Shown here in pieces: positions 57,683 through 64,000 of a stretch of DNA of 64,000 nt. The DNA lies in the NCBI GenBank assembly GCA_951640165.1, contig OX621236.1, forward strand, positions 32,728,948 to 32,792,947, read 5' to 3'. Positions within the stretch are counted from its first letter, which is position 1. Every line of letters starts with the position of its first letter. The DNA is from Pseudoips prasinana (taxonomy: Eukaryota; Arthropoda; Insecta; Lepidoptera; Nolidae). The position numbers were made by a program, and so were the translations under genes. The notes beneath the pieces were generated by a model. The model was not told where the DNA came from, did no database searches, and saw only the letters and a list, made by a program, of their open reading frames with translations.

Positions 57683-59785
57683 TATTTTTATTTATTTTTT
57701 ATTTATTAACATCAGGTTTACCCACAGCTTGTGCATACAATATATATCTTATGAATATTTTTTTAACAAATTAGACTTACACACTAGCCAATTACGGGTT
57801 AACCAACATTCTCCAAATCTAGACGAATAATCGGCACTTGAGATTATTTAGACTATAGAACAATGACGAGTTAACGGTAGTTTTGAGTGACTTCAAGATT
57901 TTGGACTTGAAACAATTTAAGGAATCATGGTGTATGTCGGCATCCGGAACATATTTCATGAAAGAGTTCATCTCTCTACAAACCCTATTGAGCGGTGAGT
58001 TTATCCCGATGTTGGTTTTAGAACGAACATGTACAACATTCAGTTGTACATGTTCGTTATAGGATATCTGGGTATTTTAAATGGTACATTCAGAGCTACG
58101 CGCGCAATCAGTTCAGAGCAATCTAATTTATTGTTAGTTAGTTTGAAGAGGAACATTAAATCTTGTAGCTTTCTTCGTTCACGTAAGGAGTTCATATTAA
58201 AGATTTGAAGGCGTTGTTCATATGGAGATCTCGGTGATACTTTATTCGTAGTGTATGCAAGATGCTTGGTAAAGGTTCTCTGTATGCGTTCGGCCCTCTG
58301 CGAGTGCACTGAGTATTGTGGGTTCCAAGCCACGCTGGCAAAGTCCAGGTGACTACGAACTAGGGCATTGTAGAGTAGGATTTTGGAACGAGCTGCTTTA
58401 AAACCTTTGGTACTTCTTTTAATGAAACCAAGCATTTGTGGCGATTTTTTGACAATAGTGTCTATATGCTTGATAAAGTTAACCTTACTGTCCAAAATGA
58501 CGCCGAGATCCCTCACCTCTTTAACAGAATTTAATGGTTCTCCCTTTATGTTGTACGATATAGCATGAGTTTGTTTTTTCCTAGAATAACAATAACCGGA
58601 TATGACAGCACTTTTGTATATTGAGCTTCATATGGTTTAATGAGCACCAATGTTCTATCCTATCGATATCTTGTTGAATAAGAATGGGATCATTGTTTGT
58701 AGATATAGTTTTATATATTTTAAGATCGTCCGCAAACATTAAGTATTTACAGTGATGGATTTGGTCGGTTATGTCGTTTATGAAAAGGGAGAAGAGAACA
58801 GGTGCAAGGTGAGAGCCTTGAGGAACTCCCGACGCGGCATAGTGAGGATAGGATTCGTAGCCATTTAAAACCAGAACTTGACATCTGCGAGATATGTAGG
58901 ACGAAATCTAGTTTAACAATGAACCATGTATACCATTGTATTCAAGTTTCAAAATCAGCATAAGATGATCCACTTTGTCAAACGCGCCGCTAAAATCTGT
59001 ATACACAGCATCAACCTCCAATCTACTATCAAGGGCCAGTGTTATGTCGGTAACATATTGAGTGAGATTTGTTTTGACACTTCGCCCATGTTTAAAGCCG
59101 TGTTGATGGTTTGAGATATTTTTATCTATATGTCGAGTGATTACTGGGCAGACAAGTGAATCGAAAATTTTGGAAAAACATGACAATATAGATATTGGTC
59201 GATAATTTTTGACATTTGCTGGAGCCCCTTTTTTGTAGATAGGTGTAATTTTAGCGTTCTTCCATAGGTCAGGAAAAATTCCTTCTTCAAGGGAAGTATT
59301 GAATATTATTTGTAAAGGTCGATAGAGTACATGGCTACAGTGTTTGACGAACGAAGGCGGTATAGTGTCGGGCCCAGGGCCCTTGGAAGGGTCAAGTTGT
59401 TTGAGTTTTTTCAAATTCTTCATTATTTCTTTCAAAAACATCTCAGCAGGTATACCAGATTCTCCGCGACGTTTGTCTTTTATAAATCGCCAGAAAGCTT
59501 TCGGATTCATAATTATTTCGTTCTCAATTTTGCGTTTATAATCATTGTAGCAGTCATTATTTATTTATGACAACGATGGCGGAGTAACTCAAAGGTGAGT
59601 TTGTCGCGAGGATTACGGTATTTACGATATTTTTCCTTACTTTTTCTTTTTCTGATAAGGTCCTAATGAGGGAAGTAGAAAACCATGGTGGGTATTTGGA
59701 AACTTTGGCTTGAATTTTGGTATAAAGGTCATTGGGCGTATCTGACCCGCTTTGCGAAGAGTGGCGGACATTAATCAAAATAGTT
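57683..59785 (-). pseudogene. 5'-truncated, frameshifted LINE (EN domain missing)
   Basis: Read from 59785 down: PPWFSTSLIRTLSEKEK, frameshift near 59565, MNPKAFWRFIKDKRRGESGI, RT blocks DPSKGPGPDTIPPSF, NYRPISILSCFSKIFDSLV, HGFKHGRSVKTNL and YTDFSGAFDKVDH, a stop at 58908, then SGVPQGSHLAPVLFSLFIND and LMFADDLKIYK, frameshift near 58590, then VRDLGVILDSK to NMYN, a stop at the foldback (58023-58058), and finally VRSKTNIGINSPLNR to a last stop near 57814. The endonuclease is absent. A 3' tail of (ttta)-like repeats ends near 57683. Confidence 0.88.
58023..58058. repeat. Foldback at a LINE frame break
   Basis: aacgaacatgtacaac, four bases, then its exact inverse (16-bp arms). On the minus strand the LINE frame enters with NMYN and a stop, and the LINE-like protein continues in another frame just after it (VHVRSKTNIG). 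Confidence 0.92.
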
Positions 59786-60180
59786 TTAAACTAAGGGGAA
59801 TAATATGACCTTTCATTGTATATAGTTATTTATTTAAAAATCGATGGAGCAAAATGTATAGGATCGTGTAAAAAAATAAATAACAAACGGTTTCAGAGGA
59901 TTTTATTCCATCATTAAAGGCATAAAAGAATTTCGATAGCATACAGCATGGTGCACTGATGAGCCGAGAGGCATGTATACGCTGTCTCTTTCGCACATTA
60001 GTTAGGCCAAACTAGTTTTGTTGCGCTCGCGCACTGACTCACCGCCCTCTGCGCAGTCCTTCGTTAGCTATCGTTGTGACCTGTACGTTTATCTGATTTG
60101 TTTTGTTAATTGTTTTATCGACTACGTTAGCGTGTTTTATAGACTCTGGTTACTTGCTTTTGGATTGGATTTTTGTGCCT
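59786..60180. other. Unassigned, includes a GC-rich patch
   Basis: 59990-60080 (tgcgctcgcgcactgactcaccgccctctgcgcagtcc) is GC-rich compared with its surroundings and could be the 5' part of the truncated element or gene that follows. Confidence 0.35.
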
Positions 60181-60194
60181 CTAGATGGAAACAG

Positions 60195-60330
60195 TCCAGA
60201 CTTTGAAGATTTTCCACAGCTGACCTATGAAGATTTGATCTTATTCACGTTGGGCTCATACCATTTGAGAATCGCAAGGTCTTATTGTCACGAGCACATG
60301 AGACCAAACGGGGATTATTTAATAGAAATA
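60195..60330 (+). pseudogene. Exon-like fragment cut by a LINE insertion
   Basis: After a possible acceptor (aacagtccag), the frame reads FEDFPQLTYEDLILFTLGSY, HLRIARSYCHEHMRPNG and ends where the LINE's (aaat)n tail begins at about 60330. It resembles, from memory, part of a repetitive arthropod protein family with a downstream SWIM-type zinc motif; I treat that as a guess. Only about 45 residues remain. Confidence 0.45.
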
Positions 60331-63300
60331 AATAAATAAATAAATAAAAATCTTTATTGACTTAAGTGATACGTTTACATTGTTCTTAATCTAAGAGTAT
60401 GTTTCTATACTTATTACATTATTCTAAGTGAACACTAACGTCTAAACTAGGCCGAGCCTGTACCTCAGACGGTAGATTCTTTTATATCTATGTATTAGAA
60501 CAGAAACAGACGTGTACAATAATATCTTTAAAACAAGCATAATTTCTAAATTTATTCTAAATATTAAATCTAAAACTTATATGTAAATATATAAAATAAG
60601 GTTGCGGGTATTTATATTTTAATAATCGAGTGAGGAGTCGCTTCGCTCGTCACAAATATGCATAGTTTGCTGTCAACAGCAAGCTTATTTGACCACTAAG
60701 TATGTGAACTTCTAACATTTCAATGTAGTTAGTATATTTTGTTTAAGTTGGCGTACATGTGATAATTTTAGTTTTAATTAGTTACATAATTATTTCACTG
60801 TTGTTTATGTGTTTAGAAAGCTCATATTGTAATTGGGATAGTAATATAGCTTGATTTTATTATTATATAGTATATAGTATTTAATGTTTTACGGTAATTT
60901 TAATTATTTTTATTTTTTAATCATATAATATTTTAATGGTTAATTTTACGATAAGAACTATTTTATATTAAATAATAAATTTTCTATTTCTTCATAATTT
61001 TTGGACTTTAACCAAGTTACAAGTACACTTTTACATGTTTGTTTATTCATTGGATATATTTCAATAACTTTATTTACTTTATTATACAGCATTGGACCAA
61101 GATAACATTGGAATTTATTGATATAGTAGGTTTTATATGGCGTTGTTGGGCATACTCTATCCATGCGTCGTTTACTAATTATTTTTTTATCATATTTAAC
61201 TTTTTCGTGTTGGTTAATTATAATTTCTTTAATGAATAATTTCCTTACTGACATAATATCACATTCTGCGTAAAGATTTATGGTAGGATACTGAAATGGT
61301 TTGGATAACATAACTTTCAATAATGAACGCTGCGCGCGTTCTAATTGTATAAGGTGAGTTTTACGTGCTCCGCCCCATGACGTAATGCAATACGATAAAA
61401 TAGACTGAACAAGAGCAAAGTAAACAGTTTTTAGGAGATTAACGTCTGCTACATTCCTTAATTTTTTAAATATATAAATCATATTCCGTATTCTCCCAGT
61501 TAGTAGGTTAATATGTGGACACCACGTCAGTTTTTCATCAAGTAAGATCCCAAGATATTTAACTATTTTAACTCTTTCCAAAAATTTACAATCACACGCA
61601 TTTGTATTGTTTTGACAAGAATGTAATTGTATTTTTAAATTGAGTGACGTTTTTAGAATTGTTTCAGTATTGGCAAAAGTAATATATTTAGTTTTAGAGA
61701 GGTTTAGAGTTAAAAGGTTTTGTCTGAGCCAAATTGATGTTTTTTTCAATCCTACTTCTACATGGTTTATTACTTCCTCCCATGTTTTTCCATGGAAGAT
61801 TAAAGCTGTGTCATCAGCGAAAGTGAAAAGTTTACAGTTTTGTATGGTTAGTTTACATAAGTTATTAATATATATAAGGAAAAGGGTGGGGCCAAGAACA
61901 CTTCCCTGAGGCACACCAAAAGAAATAGTAGCATCTTTACTAAAAATACCATCTATGGTAACTCTTTGTTTTCTAGATTTTAAGTAATCGCTGTATAATT
62001 CAAGTATTTTGCCTCTTATACCAATGTTTTCCATCTTCTTTATTAGGATGGGAATAGACACCGTATCAAAAGCTTTTTCTAAGTCTAAGAATACTCCAAT
62101 ACATTTCTTTTTATCATCTATATGGGTAGCTACACAGTTTGTGAGTTCAGCGACTGCATGTGAAGTCGATCTGCCAGCTCTAAAACCATATTGATTGTTT
62201 GCTAAAACATTTTGTTTATGTAAAAATGAAAGTAGTCTTTTGTTCATAATTTTTTCCAGCACTTTAGAGAGAGCTGGTAGTACCGAAATAGGGCGGTAGT
62301 TGTTTGGACAGTCTTTTTTGCCTGCTTTGTGGATAGGGTGTACAACAGATATTTTAAATGGACTTGGAAACACACCTTTTTGTATGCACAGATTTATGAT
62401 ATGGGCTAAGGGTGGAATTATTGTATTTTTTACTATTTTTATAAATTTTGTAGGAATTCCGTCCCAACCCATTGCACTGTCTGTTCGTAAGTCCATTATT
62501 ATCGTCTCAATTTCTTGTTCCGTTGCTTCCAGCATGACCATGGAATTAAGCGGTGAAGTCATGAGTTCGTCAACTGGATCTGTATTGGGTAATATCTTGT
62601 CAGAAAGCTCTTTTGCAATATTAGTAAAGAACATGTTAATTTTGTCCAAAGCTAGTTCTGGGGTATTTTCGTTTTTTAGTAGATCTGATGAGGGCTGCTT
62701 TTTTGTATCTCTATCAGTGATCTTATTGATAACTTTCCATCTCATTTTTGGATCTTTAGAATGTTTATTTAGTTCTTCTCTTTGAAAATGTCTTTTAAGC
62801 CGTTTTAGTAAATCGTTACAATAATTTTTATATCTACTATACGTTACAGACAGAATTACGTTGTTGGGTTCTTTTTTACATTTTAAGTGCATACGGTCGC
62901 GATTCATAATACACCGAACTAGGCCAGGGGTAATCCAGGGCTTAATACAACGCAATCGTTTAGGTATCAGAAGTTTCACAGAATTATTCGAAATAGATAA
63001 GTTTAGGATATTTACTAACTGTTCCGTAGACCAGTTTACATCAGTTGATTCTAAAATGTTGTTGAAATTTACTGAACTAAGATATTTTATGGCTGCTTCA
63101 TAATCAATCCTTTGTATTACCATATTTTTGGCAGTTTTTATTTTATCTACTAGGGTAACACAAGACATAACCGGGATATGATCTGTTAGAGGACTCTGGA
63201 TAACAATTGTGATGGTAGGAAACTTTGTCTTAATCATTGCATGGTCCAAACAATTGTTATCTCTTGTTGGGAATATATGACCTGGTAATAAACCATGATA

Positions 63301-64000
63301 CGCTAATAGATTTAAATAATGTGGTGAGTTGTGATCTACGTTATTTGATTTAATGTCAATGTTGAGATCACCCATAATAATAATATTATTGCGATTTCTG
63401 TACGAAATTAGCAGAGTATCCAATGAATTTATGAAACTTTCTATATTAGTAGCTGATGGTGATCTATAGATACCTATGACAACAGTATGTTTATCTACTA
63501 CTATTACCATACAAGTGGCGTCATTTAGAGATACTTCCTCAACTGAACATCCTAGTCCTTCTCTCGTGTATGCAACTATACCATCATTCTGGTTATGATT
63601 TCTTTTTGTAAAATGTACGTCATAATTTTTTAGCGATGGATAATATGAAGTTTTGGAATTCCATGTTTCTGTCAGAATAATTATGTCACAAGTTATTTGT
63701 AACCTGGATAGAAAAACTTCAAATTGGACAAAGTTTTTAGAGATACTTCTTATGTTCTGAGTTATAATTTTTAAGGTGTTGTTTTTAGTTTTAAGATTAG
63801 TTTTCAATAAAGGACTGCACGATTCTGGACTACATAAAAAAGATGAACCAGGTGATACAAAGTCTATATTATTGGTTAAATTTATAATATTGTTGGGATC
63901 GAACTTATTTTTATAAGTATACACATGACAAGCTCGGTGTAATTAATTTTAAACGAGCCGAAAATATGAATATAATTTCTGTGTTTACCCAAAGACACAT
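60331..64000 (-). mobile_element. LINE with long intact ORF, running off the right edge
   Basis: 3' tail (ttta)n at 60331-60350 on the minus strand, 3' UTR 60351-60957, then the 988-codon endonuclease-RT frame. The 5' part (ORF1, 5' UTR) would lie beyond 64000, but a short open frame from 64000 (MCLWVNTEII...) ends at about 63912 and overlaps the start of the large frame. It is inserted into the exon-like fragment at about 60330. Confidence 0.88.
60958..63924 (-). CDS. LINE ORF2: AP-like endonuclease plus reverse transcriptase
   Basis: It makes the target nick and copies element RNA (target-primed reverse transcription). Endonuclease about residues 50-255 (QNIRS 56-60, LTETW 84-88, YRSP 153-156, GDLNID 185-190, SPLTDH 244-249). 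RT about 480-740 (NYRPISVLP 542-550, FLDLEKAFD 612-620, FGVPQGSVLGP 669-679, FADD 702-705). No stop or frameshift in 2.96 kb. The first codon of the called frame is GTG; the frame is open to 63942 without any ATG before the endonuclease. Translation may depend on the overlapping upstream frame, or the ATG was lost. Jockey-superfamily style; clade not determined. Confidence 0.92.
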   Translation of the reverse strand: MYTYKNKFDPNNIINLTNNIDFVSPGSSFLCSPESCSPLLKTNLKTKNNTLKIITQNIRSISKNFVQFEVFLSRLQITCDIIILTETWNSKTSYYPSLKNYDVHFTKRNHNQNDGIVAYTREGLGCSVEEVSLNDATCMVIVVDKHTVVIGIYRSPSATNIESFINSLDTLLISYRNRNNIIIMGDLNIDIKSNNVDHNSPHYLNLLAYHGLLPGHIFPTRDNNCLDHAMIKTKFPTITIVIQSPLTDHIPVMSCVTLVDKIKTAKNMVIQRIDYEAAIKYLSSVNFNNILESTDVNWSTEQLVNILNLSISNNSVKLLIPKRLRCIKPWITPGLVRCIMNRDRMHLKCKKEPNNVILSVTYSRYKNYCNDLLKRLKRHFQREELNKHSKDPKMRWKVINKITDRDTKKQPSSDLLKNENTPELALDKINMFFTNIAKELSDKILPNTDPVDELMTSPLNSMVMLEATEQEIETIIMDLRTDSAMGWDGIPTKFIKIVKNTIIPPLAHIINLCIQKGVFPSPFKISVVHPIHKAGKKDCPNNYRPISVLPALSKVLEKIMNKRLLSFLHKQNVLANNQYGFRAGRSTSHAVAELTNCVATHIDDKKKCIGVFLDLEKAFDTVSIPILIKKMENIGIRGKILELYSDYLKSRKQRVTIDGIFSKDATISFGVPQGSVLGPTLFLIYINNLCKLTIQNCKLFTFADDTALIFHGKTWEEVINHVEVGLKKTSIWLRQNLLTLNLSKTKYITFANTETILKTSLNLKIQLHSCQNNTNACDCKFLERVKIVKYLGILLDEKLTWCPHINLLTGRIRNMIYIFKKLRNVADVNLLKTVYFALVQSILSYCITSWGGARKTHLIQLERAQRSLLKVMLSKPFQYPTINLYAECDIMSVRKLFIKEIIINQHEKVKYDKKIISKRRMDRVCPTTPYKTYYINKFQCYLGPMLYNKVNKVIEIYPMNKQTCKSVLVTWLKSKNYEEIENLLFNIK

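Noticed and set aside
61039..63103. Plus-strand frames across the 60-kb LINE
   Set aside because: They are reverse shadows of a 988-codon reverse-transcriptase frame with full motifs.

Overview
The window looks like ordinary AT-rich nuclear DNA of an insect, most likely a moth or butterfly. The evidence is an obstructor-type chitin-binding gene with a long first intron, a cecropia-type mariner, tRNA-headed SINEs, LINE 3' ends with short tandem tails, Helitron-type ends and many small inverted-repeat elements. The order is inferred from the repeat mix; I could not check it against a database.

Two host genes can be followed. Gene A (13-10581, +) is the 3' part of a gene that begins left of the window. 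Eight exons join in phase into 740 codons plus stop. It carries a Cys/His-rich FAR1/ZSWIM3-like domain, a long acidic Asn/Gln-rich exon and a C-terminal helix likely to form a coiled coil. One of its introns appears to use a GC-AG donor. Directly after its stop codon lies a three-unit tandem array. Gene B (40582-53725, +) is complete: five exons encode a 236-residue secreted protein with a signal peptide and three six-cysteine peritrophin-A domains, best matching obstructor-E (CPAP3-E). A TATA-less Inr plus DPE promoter fits about 90 bases before its ATG.

The rest is mostly mobile-element DNA. From left to right: LINE fragments, MITEs and SINEs inside gene A introns (0.3-8.7 kb); a degraded reverse transcriptase fragment, SINE and 149-bp tandem array (13-15 kb); Helitron-type ends, a Harbinger-like element and a 101-bp-arm perfect palindrome (16-20.4 kb); an apparently intact mariner (22775-24056); LINE debris (26.4-28.9 kb); a decayed Helitron with the end of its helicase (29.0-30.7 kb); sparse sequence and nested MITE/SINE insertions (31-39 kb); gene B with repeats in its introns (40.5-53.7 kb); SINE, Helitron and RTE-type fragments (54-57.6 kb); a frameshifted 5'-truncated LINE (57.7-59.8 kb, -); a cut-off exon-like fragment (about 60.2 kb); and a LINE with a 988-codon open frame running off the right edge (60.3-64.0 kb, -).

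The feature I find most unusual is the number of short, nearly unmutated foldbacks with tiny loops. One of them sits exactly where a LINE reading frame breaks, which suggests local inverted duplication by template switching. No tRNA, rRNA or CRISPR array is supported.
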